Of a DNA stretch of 64,000 nucleotides, positions 22,313 through 33,314 are shown piece after piece; the first letter of the stretch is position 1; each line of letters starts with the position of its first letter. The position numbers and the translations under genes were made by a program. The stretch covers positions 177,825,690-177,889,689 of the forward strand of contig NC_039362.1 of NCBI RefSeq assembly GCF_003573695.1. The letters run 5' to 3'. This DNA comes from Papaver somniferum. Taxonomy: Eukaryota > Streptophyta > Magnoliopsida > Ranunculales > Papaveraceae. The notes under the pieces were generated by a model. The model saw only the letters and a list, made by a program, of their open reading frames with translations. It was not told where the DNA came from and made no database searches.

Positions 22313-24076
22313 ATTTTGGGTTTTATTAGATCTTTGTTTATCGAAATTTTGTTCAATTTTAAGAAAAATTTAGTGTTGAATTGTGAGTTTTTGTTGATTT
22401 TTTTTACGGTTGATTGCATAATCTATGAGTTTAAATTGATGAGTTGAAGGTTTGTGTTGAAATAATTTGGGGGAAATTGAGAATAGACCGTCTTTAGCAT
22501 TGTAAAAATAGTGGGAAGGTAGAATGAGTTAAGTATGGGACCTGAACTGAGCAAGTTCAGTTACATGTGGTGAGGGATTCGCAAGAAATTGGTAGATTTT
22601 AGGTTTATTGTCCAAATATTAAGGGTAATAGTGAACCCTTTACACTTTGACCGCTTTTACCATTGCTTGATTCAACGGAAAACCTGGGTTTAGACATTTA
22701 TGGATGGAAGAGTACAATTTGTGAAACAAAACTCCTTGCAACATCCATAAGATTTCTTTTACCGTTGGTGGATGTTTGAGCGATAATCTAATATGTAAAT
22801 ACTAACCCCGGACTCGAACTCGTTTGTTATTTTTATCATCAGAGTATGTAAATTGCAGTTACCTGCTAATTACTACCTCAAGTTGCATGGTACTTTCTTA
22901 TGTGGTAGATAAGGTTGTGGTGATCATCTATTAGCATTGTTGAAGTAAATATGTGTACCTATTATGTACCATTAGCATTCGAGGTCATTGTGATTACGTA
23001 ATAGAGATTGATATTTTTATTTATTTTTTTCTTTAATAAAGGTGTCGGAGGAAAAAATGTATATTTTCCCATTTACTATATATCTTCCTGCATTTTTTGG
23101 TAATATGATTTTTTTTTTCACTTATACCAGTTATGGTTTCTTCAAATATTCATTTCCTTTTTTCAAGTTTATGTCGATTAAACCAATCTTGTTGGTTATA
23201 CTGCGACCAAATACCGATAATATTAACTTAGGGATCATTTATGTGTAAAGTGTAAAGGAAATAAATACAACAAGAAGGATGTTGTTTTGCAAATAGTAAA
23301 GCAAGTAAATGAAACAAGAAGGGTTGGCTTCTGTTTACGGTGTGAAAAACTGTAAAGGAAGTAAAATGTATGCTTCTGTTATTGATGTTGTTAAAACAGT
23401 TTCCCCAATATGATTATGTTAGTGTTTCATTTTGGTTTCATCTAATTTTTGTTAGTTTTTGTCGACGAAACCAATCTTTTTGGTTATATGATTATTTTTA
23501 TTTGCTGAAACCAGTTTTGGTTTCATCTATTTTCATTTCTTGTTTTGAGTTTATGTAAATGAAACCAATCTAGTTGGTTATACTGCGAGCACTATAGTAT
23601 TAACCTACGGATCATTTATGAGCATGTTTGTTTGCTGCAGGAAGTGACCAATGAGGAGGACGAATTGTTGAAAGGCTGAACAGGGTAAGGAAGTATTTTA
23701 ATGGTTATTACACGTACCATAAATTATTAAAAACAATTTGGCAAAGATCTATACTTGAACTGGTCAGTGTAATTGTTATTTCTCTCTATGTAGCATGAAG
23801 TGGGATTTTCATTTTGGAAGGATTTAATTTGTCTGATTAGTATTAATGTGTAACGAACTTGCAGGATGATTGTTTACTTGCGTGGTGGTTGTGGCTTCTC
23901 AAATTCATCACCACATATGCGCGTAGCATGTACTCCATCGGTCAGAATAAGCCTGACATTGGACCTCTCATTCATCTCCATACTCCTGGTATGGTTGATT
24001 ACTATAGCATAGAATTGCTTGTTGTTTTATATCTTAGACGTATATTATATGTTGTTGTATTCACTCGTGTTCCTGT
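22313..24076 (+). other. Intron-like sequence and possible exons of the same remnant
   Basis: Contains acceptor-like tttgctgcag before 23641 and acttgcag before 23866. The frame at 23859-24143 runs into the E2 LTR, so only its first part can be host sequence. Positions 23405-23585 carry the palindromic GATGAAACCA array. Confidence 0.35.
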
Positions 24077-24546
24077 TGTAGTTGCAGGAAATCCTACACT
24101 ACATCCCTCATATGATTTCATTGTTGATCAACTCATTTTTTAGGTTTATCTTCTTAATTTTATTGATTCACTTTTGAATGTTCTTACAAGAAAGATAAAA
24201 AAGTCAAGAATGATCTCTGCTCTGAAATTTCTCTCTCCTATTTATTTATTTCTTACTCAAAAAATATCTCTCTCTCCTTTACAACTCGAATGACTATTTA
24301 TAAGGAAATACATAGTGGATGACAGCTAATCTGTCCTTTATTTTCGGATATGGTTTGCGACATTCTCGCAACCTTACAAATGTTAATTTCGTAAGCTCTC
24401 TAATTTTCGCAAGACTGTCACATCTTTCTCGTGACTTTAAATGACGTCATTTATTCTATCATTTCTGAAACTGTTCTGCGACGCTATTGTGTTATACCAT
24501 TGATAATTTCGCTGAGACATAATTGTTGCGAGATTCTGATCCTATA
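24077..24546 (-). repeat. E2 3' LTR
   Basis: Downstream LTR in element orientation. It ends (minus strand) in ctaca at 24077 and begins tataggatcag at 24546, where the partner has tgtaggatc; one terminal base has mutated. Confidence 0.85.
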
Positions 24547-24736
24547 TCTTTCCTCTTCTCATATCTTCTCTGAAAAGTAGAGAATGATGTGAGAAATGCC
24601 GCAGCTGCTTATCTTTTCATATTCCACATTTATCACACGTACTCTCTCTTCCATTTATTTCTTGACACGTCTTATGTAACCGCTACTTTTCAACCGCTCA
24701 CGTCTCTTCGTCTTAATGGTGTTTATTTCTACGAGT

Positions 24737-24785
24737 AAAACATACCTCTTTCTCTTGGCCCGAGAAGGAGAAAGAGGTATGTTTT
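24737..24785. repeat. Perfect 18-bp inverted repeat (hairpin) in E2
   Basis: aaaacatacctctttctc at 24737-24754 and its exact complement at 24768-24785, with a 13-base loop. It lies between the 3' LTR and the antisense gene. I did not find it in E1. Confidence 0.75.
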
Positions 24786-24999
24786 TCCTCTTTAACTCAT
24801 TTTATACTTCTTTATTGATATTTACTTTTCTGTTCGCTAACTCTTGCGACATTCTGCGGATCCAAAAACTAAAGGATAGTTATAATAGGACCGAGAAATC
24901 TAGTACTCTGTTATCTCTTCGCTCATGAATTTAAATAGTACTGTTACTTTCATGCTTCCATTTCTTATTTCTATCTGTGTGTGAAGATTATTGCTGAAG

Positions 25000-26581
25000 T
25001 ATAAGAATCTGCTGATGCTGCGAAGATTGGTGATTAAGGTAAAGGTGCTCTACGCAGGGAAAAATCAACTGGTCCTCCTCCAAAGAAAAGAAAAGTTCGT
25101 TCTTATTCTCCTTCAAATGTTCTCCCTAACGAAAATTCTGAAAGTGACAAGGATGATGAGGATAACGATGATCTTGCTGCAACTGAAGATTCTCCACCTG
25201 AATCTTCTATGGCTAAGATTTCTGGCCTCTTTTCTGATTCTCTACAAGGAATGGGAGATAACCAATTCACAAATACCTGTAAAGCTCTCGCTACCCTTTG
25301 TGATGTCCCTTTACTAGATGGTGATAGCTCTCTTCGTGGAGTTTCTAGATAAGTGACTCCCGACTTCTTGCATTCTCTCAATAGTCTGGTATACTTTTAT
25401 TTCTTTTACTTCTTCATTGTTATAACTCAAAATCTCTTTCTATATTAATATTTTTTATTTCTTTTCGCAGGCTTGAAAAGCTTCTTTTGCGGTTGCCTCA
25501 GATCTAAAGAGAAGACGCGAAAATCTTGAAAAGAAGAATCTTCAATTTCGCAAAAAGAATGAAGAATTGGAAGTTGAAGTTAAAGGTCTTCGCGAGAAGA
25601 ATAGACAATTAAAAAGTGATTCTTCCTCTTATAAGAACAAAATTTCTAGTCTTCAATAAGCTAATAATCATCTTTACGGTATGTTAATTTCTCCTTTCTC
25701 TTTATTCATTCATCTTGTTGTTTTATCTTATTTAAATGATAATTTTTGCAGACATTTATGGTCTTTCTGATGAAGCTACCCTTCTTCGTTTATTTCCTAA
25801 TGCCTTGGATAATGATACCCTTCTTGAACGTCTTAACAATTCTTTAAATAGCTTCTCAAATAATATAATTTCATCTCTTTCTATAAATGAACTTAGATCG
25901 AAATTTTGCCTCTTAGAAATTGATCATAGATCCAGTTTAGGCTTAGTCAACAGATTTAAGCGTCTCCTTATTGATTCAAAAGAGAAAACCAATGAGTTAA
26001 GAACCAAGATTAGCGGTCTCATAGATGATAAGGATCGTATCTCTGATCAAGGTGCCAAGGCTTTGGCGAAATTCCAAGAGGCTCTCCTTGAAGTTCAACT
26101 TGAGAGAGATGAAGCTAACCGCAAGAATATTGAACTCCGCGAAAGGGAAAATCAAATTCGTTCTCGTCTTCTCATAAGTAGTGAAGATGAATTTGTCTGG
26201 GTTGCAAAAACTTTAGATGATGCTAGAAAAGATTTAGGCGTAAATGTTAGTCTCCAAGTTGAACATACAGCTTGATTAGAGACATGATTTCTGACAGAGA
26301 AGGTTGCTAATTGCTCTTCTTTACTAATCTTTTGCTTCTTATGAATTTTCATCAAGTTAATAATTGGTTGTCTTTTGTTCGCAGATTCTGAAAATAGATA
26401 TCGTGAAAAGATTGAAGAACTTGAAGCTGAAAAGGAGGAACTCGCAAAGAATCTTTCTTCTCGCAACGACAAGTATTCTAGATTGAAGAATCAAATCAAA
26501 ATCACCGTTGAGAATTTTAAGAATGACAGGCCTAAATATTATGGCCTCTTCAGGAATGTTGCGACAATATCGCAGGCCTAA
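25000..26581 (+). pseudogene. E2 antisense spliced gene: NLS and coiled coils, decayed
   Basis: Runs opposite to E2 gag. The first recognisable exon (about 25040-25388) has GPPPKKRKVRSYSP, an SV40-type monopartite nuclear localisation motif, then an acidic stretch, and ends before gtatac. A second exon (about 25471-25679) follows tttcgcag and precedes gtatgtt; it is a coiled coil (ENLEKKNLQFRKKNEELE). A third (25751-26275) follows tttttgcag: DIYGLSDEATLLRLFP, then a long coil to residue 179. A fourth (26386-26581) follows tgttcgcag: YREKIEELEAEKEEL. Stops interrupt exons one and two. The same domain order occurs in E0. Function unknown. Confidence 0.6.
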
Positions 26582-27345
26582 ATATTCTTGCGAAGATAAA
26601 GCCCCATGACATTGCCGTCTTGCGATGAAATCGCAGGACGTCTTCGCACTTTCATGTGAAAACCCATTGATCTCTTCTTGTCTTTTTCTTTTGTATTATT
26701 GCCTCTTCAGGATTGTTGCACAAATATGACAATCCTTAATATCCTTGCGAATAAAAAGCCTTATGACATTTGCATCATAATACACTTATCAGCTCCCTAT
26801 TGGAGGGTGCCGCCCTTATCTCCCTCCCTGGTTGCCCCTTCAAGGAGGCGTACTTCTACCGTACAAGGTTAGCTCCTCCCATCCAGTCTTAACAACAACC
26901 AATTTTTTTCGCAGCCTCTTATCCCTTTTACCTATAGGGTTTATGGTTACGAGACTGCACCCTAAGTGGGGTTTTCTTCAGGCCGAGTGCAGTGTGAGCC
27001 AAGACTTGTCAAGAATGGCAAGGATGATTCAAACGCCCCCGACACTCTTGACTCAACCGTGTACCTCGGCGCCTTGATCAGATTCTACACTCCTTGGGAG
27101 AGTCCTTATTACCTTAGTCTCCCAACCTAAGTCATATGCTTAAGTTGAGAATCCAAGGTGCCTCTCCCGGATGGGCTTCATTTACCTCAAATCTCCATGA
27201 CTCAGGTTCCGGTGGCGGTGTAGCCTTTCCCTGAATCATGCAATAGGAACCCCCTTATATGTCGTACTTTAGGTCTTACATTTGCCTCTTGCGAAATTGT
27301 ATTCGCGAACTAGGGTGTACGCCATAAAGGTTTGCCTCTTTCTCT
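26530..27345 (-). other. E2 conserved non-coding tail
   Basis: Complement of the tail block of E1 (7065-7800) and E0 (400-900), including 'caccctaagtggggttttcttc', 'gactcaaccgtgtacctcggcg' and the 'aggacgtc' palindrome. No coding capacity is supported; small frames here are chance. Confidence 0.6.
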
Positions 27346-27617
27346 TTTGTCATTCTTCTCTAATTATTTTCTGTAAAATTCATTATCTCTGCGAGAGTCT
27401 CGCAAGTCATTATATTGTATCTGAACTTCACAATCTCAATTTTGTTGTTCAATCAAATGTATTTTTGAGAATTTTACTTATTGCGAGATTATCGCAACAA
27501 CTTAATCATTCATACATTTCTTGTTTTTATTACCTTTGCCATCCTCTGCTTCTTTATTATTTTCTGCTACTGCTTCCTTGGTAGTGGTATGTTAATCCTT
27601 TTTATTCTGAGCTAGCA

Positions 27618-28953
27618 TTAATTTCGCAACATCTCTTCTCCTTTCTTTTCTATTGTATCCACCATCAACCTTTCACTTCTTTGTACGTCTTTGATTTTGT
27701 GTCGCCAGTTTTCCTTCTTGTTTGCTCTTCCTTCGCAATATTTTATCTCAGTTTTGTAACATCTCTTTCCTTCAACCCAATCTCCCTTTATGATTCCTAC
27801 ACCATTGGGGTGAGGGAATTTGATGCATTGGTGGAAAGTTGAAGCTACACCTAGAATCCCATGTAGCCAAGGTCGACCAATTAATGCATTGTAGGGTGAT
27901 TCTACGTCAACGACACAGAATGAGATTTCAGAAGATATTCCCTTCAATGGAATTTGCATAGTAACCTCCCCTTTAGGCTTGTTAGCAGTACCAACCATAA
28001 ATCTTATATGTTGATGGTATAAGATCATCATCTCTTCCACCCATGGTTTTATGAGTATGATAAAATAAGATGTTCACAGAGCTTCCAGTATCGACTAGAA
28101 TTCTATTGATTGCCCATGAATCTTCAACTTCATCATCCTCATCTTCTTCCGGTTTTGGATTAATTTCTAATTTTATTACTAATGGATTGTCATGCACCTC
28201 TTCTCCTTCGGGAATTTCTTCTGTGGTAAAAGAAGTGATCTGTTTCTGCCATTCCTCTAATCGCGAGATTTTCGCAATATTCATAATTTCACTTCCATTA
28301 TTATATCTTGCGAACACTCTACTCAAAAAATTATCATGAAAATCTTCAATTGTCTTATATGAATGTACGATAGAGTGACAGAATAGATTTTTTGCTTTTG
28401 CACCAACTTCTATGAAGAATGTTTCTTTCTTTTTCATCGTATTCACTTTGTGATGTTCTGGCGGTGGTGGTAATGGTTGAGATTGCGGATGCCCTATCAG
28501 AAAGTCGTTTAGTTTTCCTTGATCTATCATTCTCAAAATAATTCTCTTTACATTTCTGCAATCATTTGTGGTATGTCCATGAAAATGATGATAAGAACAA
28601 AATTCATGACTTCTGTGGTTTGGGGGTGGTTCTGTTCCCATGTTCCATGGTGTTGGTATATTCTCCATCAAAATTATAGCTTCCCATATCTTATCCACAC
28701 TTGCATTTAGAGGTGGCATCTTGATTTCTTCCCATATTACCTTGTGACCTCCTTGTCCTCTATTAAAGTTTGGTCTTTGACCTCCAGAAGTTTCTTGTGG
28801 TTGATCGAGCCTTTGAATCTTTTTATTTACTCCACCATTGTAGAAATTTATTTCTCTTTCATACTCTTCTTGATCTCGACTTCCCATAGCTACCAACTTC
28901 TGTTGATTGTTACCTGTTACCTTTTCTTGTTGTACTTGTGAAGTATTCGCCAC
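27618..28953 (-). CDS. E2 gag C-terminus with zinc knuckle, and aspartic protease
   Basis: Residues 1-323 of the frame beginning at 28953 hold a CCHC-like knuckle of the Tat type, CSYHHFHGHTTNDC, near residue 120. A linker homologous to the start of E1 pol follows (EEWQKQITSFTTEEIPEG), then the protease active site ILVDTGSSVNILFY near residue 288. A frameshift near 27990 moves the rest to the frame at 28040-27618, which carries ESPYNALIGRPWLHGI and HQCIKFPHPNGVG, the second half of the protease. The frame then ends; nothing of RT follows. Confidence 0.82.
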
Positions 28954-28992
28954 TGTGTTTTTTAGCTTGGGTAATAAGCTTGCATTCGCTGT

Positions 28993-29703
28993 TTATGAGA
29001 TGGTGTTCGCAACTGGATATGATTCCATTTCATTTTGTCTTTCCTCTAAAGAAATGTATTCTTCTTCAAGTTCTCGCAATTCAGTCATTGTAATCGTATT
29101 CTTGACTCTGAAAATTTGGACATACAACAAGTTTGTTGCAAACATAGCATTGATGAATGATAATATGAGATATCTCTCATCTACACGGCCAGCCATTTCG
29201 CTACACATAGTTCTCAATCTTTTAGTCAAGTGTTTCAAACTTTCTCCAATCCTTTGTTTTAATCCAAACACATCTCTTATACCAGGTCGTGAAGAATTAT
29301 TACTTATATATGCTCCCAAGAATGTGGTCTGCAAATGATTGAAGGAGGTTATTGTATTTTTTGGTAAACCTTCAAACCATTTTAACGCTTCTCCTGTTAA
29401 GCTGGATGCAAAATATTTGCACAATACCGCATCATGATTTTCCCATTGTAACATGCACTTCACATAAGCTTTAATGTGTTGAATTGCACAAGTTGTTCCA
29501 TCGAAAATGCTGGTTAATGCAGGAAAATTGCATTTCGCTGGTATTCCTCCTAATTGTACTTCCCTTGTAAATGGAGTTTTCGCAGCTTCTTCTATTGCTT
29601 CATCCAATTGTCTTCTACCTACTTCTCCTCTGTTATTTAGCATTCCTCTCATTTCTTCTAATTCTTTCAATATTTGTTTATTTACACCTGAATCTTGACC
29701 CAA
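28993..29703 (-). CDS. E2 gag core (retrotransposon gag domain)
   Basis: 236 codons, in phase with the frames on both sides and separated from them by single stops. Residues 45-185 match the retrotransposon gag domain (PF03732): IQHIKAYVKCMLQWENHDAV, ALKWFEGLPKNTITSF, LKHLTKRLRTMC. Gag forms the particle that packages element RNA. This is the module missing from E1. Confidence 0.83.
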   Translation of the reverse strand: MGQDSGVNKQILKELEEMRGMLNNRGEVGRRQLDEAIEEAAKTPFTREVQLGGIPAKCNFPALTSIFDGTTCAIQHIKAYVKCMLQWENHDAVLCKYFASSLTGEALKWFEGLPKNTITSFNHLQTTFLGAYISNNSSRPGIRDVFGLKQRIGESLKHLTKRLRTMCSEMAGRVDERYLILSFINAMFATNLLYVQIFRVKNTITMTELRELEEEYISLEERQNEMESYPVANTIS

Positions 29704-30324
29704 TGGTCTCTTTAATTTTGCTTCTCTTCTTTTGCGTTCACGTCTATCTTCTCTTGCGAAATTTTGTATCTCTTCTTCACTATCCTCATCTCGTCTTCTT
29801 CTGCGATTCTCTTCCTCATCCCTATCTTGAATTCACAAATGATGATGTCGTTCATTTTCCCCTCCATAATTTTGTTCAGTTCTTATCAATTCAATTCGCT
29901 GTCTTTCAGCCATTCTCTTTACTCTATCATACTCTTTATTGAGATTATCGTTATTCCGGTTTTGTATACGCCTTCTTTCTCGATTGTCATGATTGTTCTG
30001 GAGAATTGTCTCTTGAAGCTATTGTTCTTCCATTTCCGCTCTTAATCTTTCACGTTCGCAGATTAAACGTGCTTGTTCAGCATTATGTCTTTCAATTTCT
30101 TCTTCAATTGTCTGTTGATTTCTTTGAATTTCTCTCACATGTAAAATTATTCTTTCTTCCTCTTGATTTCCTTCGCCTTCTTGGTTATTTTGTCTCTGAT
30201 TTTGCCCGTTCTCTTGATTTCCTCCGATTTGCCCATCATCAAAAGTTTCATTTTGTGGAATGTAACGATCATCAGTTCTTTCTCTATTTTCGCGATATTC
30301 TTCATTAGGATTTGATATTTCTTC

Positions 30325-30849
30325 TTAAATATTGTTTCCAGCATTGATTGTGGGTGAATTTTGCCTCATTTCTCTTCTAGTTGATCTGGAATATGATTTT
30401 GTAATACTTGTCGATCTTCTATTCTGCAATCTGATATTCTCCATCCTTAATTCGTGATTTTGCCTTGTTAAATTCGCACGTTCTTCTGCCTCAAATCTTC
30501 TTTCTTCATTTATTTTTCGTCTCAATGTTTCTAACACTCTAATTTCCTCACTTCCATGAATTATTCCTTCATCTGCTTCTTGATTTCTCTCTTCCTGTCT
30601 ATAATTTCTATTTTGTTGCTCTTCTTCTATTTCTTCTGTTGAATTTGATCGCCAAGTGTGTACGCTCACTCTGTCATAATATGTATTCCTCTCTTGAACT
30701 ATTGTTTGTTGAATTGGCGATTGAATTAGATTTTCTCTTTTATCTCTCATTCTAGTAGATTCTCCCATTTCACTTCTTTCTCTTCCAGCAATTCTTTTAC
30801 TTCTTCTAATAGTAGTCGGTTGTTCGGATGTATTTCTTCTTCTAGCCAT
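30325..30849 (-). CDS. E2 gag N-terminal region
   Basis: 174 codons starting MARRRNTSEQPTTIRRSKR, about 125 bases after the LTR, so this is the natural gag start. Very rich in Arg, Glu, Gln and Asn, with a coiled segment at about residues 100-145. A TAA at 30325 stops it; related sequence continues to the gag core in the same phase. No catalytic motif. Confidence 0.7.
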   Translation of the reverse strand: MARRRNTSEQPTTIRRSKRIAGRERSEMGESTRMRDKRENLIQSPIQQTIVQERNTYYDRVSVHTWRSNSTEEIEEEQQNRNYRQEERNQEADEGIIHGSEEIRVLETLRRKINEERRFEAEERANLTRQNHELRMENIRLQNRRSTSITKSYSRSTRREMRQNSPTINAGNNI

Positions 30850-30974
30850 TTCTTCAATGCTAACAATATTATGAAAAATTCTTAATCAATCACTTTAATT
30901 TTCACAAATCTCAACATCAATCTTTAGCTTTTTCTAGAATAATCTTCAACTCTTCCTTGTTTCTAGCGCCATTA

Positions 30975-31444
30975 TGTAGTTGCAAAAAATCCTACACTGC
31001 ACCCCTCATATGATTTCATTGTTGATCAACTCATTTTTTAGGTTTATCTTCTTAATTTTATTGATTCACTTTTGAATGTTCTTACAAGAAAGATAAAGAA
31101 GTCAAGAATGATCTCTGCTCTGAACTTTCTCTCTCCTATTTACTTATTTTTTACTCAAAAAAGATCTCTCTCTCCTTTACAACTCGAATGACTATTTATA
31201 AGGAAATACATAGTGGATGACAGCTAATCTGTCCTTTATTTTCGGATATGGTTTGCGACATTCTCGCAACCTTACAAATGTTAATTTCGCAAGCTCTCTA
31301 ATTTTTGCAAGACTTTCACATCTTTCTCGTGACTTTAAATGACGTCATTTATTCTATCATTTCTGAAACTGTTCTGCGACGCTATTGTGTTGTACCATTG
31401 ATAATTTCGCTGAGACATAATTGTTGCGAGATTCTGATCCTACA
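30975..31444 (-). repeat. E2 5' LTR and adjacent primer region
   Basis: Starts tgtaggatc (minus) at 31444 and ends ctaca at 30975. The primer-binding region follows at 30974 downward: taatggcgctagaaacaagg. The E1 copy differs by one base in the TGGCGC core. Confidence 0.85.
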
Positions 31445-31449
31445 TCTGT

Positions 31450-32212
31450 CTTATTTTTTCTTTGCTATGAAAGTTTATTGACTGAACCCTGGCGCAATGA
31501 ACCCTGACATTTCATTTTTTTTAATGAAGGTGATGCCTGCTATAGTCGAACTCATGAAGGATAAAGCAATATTAGTTACCCTAACATATTTTCCTGATTC
31601 GAACAGTAGTACTCGGGTTGTCACCATCTGTCGTACTGCTTTCTTAAGCATATCTTAGTATTTGGGTAGCGCCACTGTCGTATCATTCCCATAACTGTCA
31701 TGGGTGTTCTTTTTGATTTGCGTGTCTTTATCGTCTTTGATTATTTTTTTTCAATGGACATGTAGGCATGCCATGTCAATCATGACATTTCAATGACGTC
31801 TTTTGATCAATGGACATGTATATACCTCCGGTAGTTTTTCTTGCAGTTGAATAAACATTTGCACGAAACCAATTATGGTTTCATCTTATTTATGATGAAA
31901 CCAAAATTGGTTTCATCCAATTTTTACTAATTTTTTTCGACGAAACCAATTTGTTGGTGATATAATAATTTTTTTTTTGTTAAAACCAGTTTTGGTTTCA
32001 TCTAAATTTTTTTTTTTTAGATTTTATGTCGACGAAACCAATTTTTGTTGGTGAACTAGAAGAAGGACATATTCCAGAGATATTTCTTTTCCTGGTGTGC
32101 TTGAGATGCAGTCAGGTTATGAAGATCCGTCTCATGTCTTTGGAAAAAATTACTGAATAAGATGACCCCAAGGTGGAGATATTTTCCTGCTGCATCCTCA
32201 CCTCAGTGGATC
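31450..32212 (+). other. Continuation of the interrupted host region
   Basis: A possible exon at about 31529-31650 after 'tttaatgaag' reads VMPAIVELMKDKAILVTLTY and then a stop; not recognised. Positions 31863-32056 carry the palindromic GATGAAACCA array. Otherwise AT-rich. Confidence 0.35.
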
Positions 32213-33314
32213 TGTAAACGAGTTCACATTTCCAAGGCTCATTGGAAAAGTGAGAATTTTCACAGTGATGATGTCACGAAGAAGACAAGGAAGGTTCTCG
32301 CCGGTACCATTGTTGCAGGAGAATCTGAAACTCCAGATTTTGATTGCTCCAAAAAAATTGACGGTGGTGGTAGGTTTCATCTTATTTATGTTTCTTTTAT
32401 GATGAAACCAAATTTTGGTTTCACCTGAATTTTTCCTAGTTTATTCGGCCTGACTTGGAAGTCGGCGTGTTTGGTTTCATCATTGAAGTCTGTGTTGGTG
32501 AAATGAAAATATGTGGAAAAATGATGAAACCATGATGAAACCAACTTCAGTTTCATCTAGTTTTGGTGAAACCAATTTTGGTTTCATCATTTTTTATGTT
32601 TGGTTTCATTATTTTTTTCTTATTTTGTTGAATATTGATCAATGAAATTCATTTTTTGTGGCGGTGGCGGCTGGTTGGTGGTGGTGATCAGCGACAATGG
32701 TGGTGTTGCGGTGGTCTGTGGTGGTGGTTGGCATCGGCGATGGTAGCGCGGTGGTGACGGCGGTGGTGGTGTTGGGAGGGGACAGTGGTTGGGGGCGGTT
32801 GTGGTAGTTGGCGGCAACAACGGTGGCGAGCGGTGACGGTGGCGGTGGTGAGCGGCGACGGTGGCGGTGGTGAGCGGCGACGGTGGCGGTGGTGATGGTG
32901 GTGGCGCGGTGGTGGTTGGCGATAGTGGTTGTGCGGTGGTGGTAGGCGGAGGAGGTAGGCGGCGGTGGCGGTTGGCGGAGGTGGCGCGGTGGTGGGAGGC
33001 GACGGCGGTGGTGGTTTGTGGCGGTGGTGGTGGTGACGCGATGGTGGTGCTGGTGGTGGTGGTCGACGACGACCGGTGGTGATGGTCGGCAGCAAGTGGT
33101 GGTCGGTGATATTGCTAGTTGCTGGTGGTGCGTTGTCGTTGGTGGTGATTGTATAATAAAAATTAAAGGTGGGGTTGATTTTCGTTTTTATCGGGTGATT
33201 TAAATTAGAAGGGTAATATAGACAATTTATGTTTATTGGGGTTTTTGTGAACAATTTGTTTTGTTGGAGTTTTTGTGCCTGGATAGTGACACCTTTGGTG
33301 TTGTAATTCGCGGA
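32213..33314 (+). repeat. Repeat copy B, with GTG-rich tract (empty CACTA site)
   Basis: Parallels copy A. The coding-like start reads RVHISKAHWKSENF without the copy-A frameshift. Palindromic motifs lie at 32398-32625 and the GTG/GGC tract at about 32655-33090. It ends at 'gtaattcgcgga', where it abuts a LOR gene fragment. The uninterrupted gcaagtggtgg at about 33090 is the pre-insertion site for the CACTA element in copy A. Confidence 0.75.

Larger units (their letters stand above)
24077..31444 (-). mobile_element. E2: pol-less Tat-like Ty3/gypsy element, 7.4 kb
   Basis: LTRs of 470 bp at 24077-24546 and 30975-31444, minus orientation, clearly the same family as E1. The flanks cctgt (24072-24076) and tctgt (31445-31449) match at 4 of 5. 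Order in element sense: LTR, primer region, gag N-terminus, gag core, zinc knuckle, protease, conserved tail, antisense gene, LTR. RT, RNase H and integrase are absent: protease ends at about 27618 and the tail begins by 27340. Gag has two in-frame stops (about 30325 and 28993) and the protease a frameshift near 27990. LTR divergence is roughly 2-3% by eye. Confidence 0.87.

Noticed and set aside
25074..25105. Viral origin of the PKKRKV motif
   Set aside because: Short basic NLS motifs arise often; the surrounding sequence and the E0/E1 counterparts fit a plant-element antisense gene.
32620..33254. 188-codon Pro/Thr-rich minus-strand frame
   Set aside because: Same cause as in copy A: a simple repeat, not a gene.
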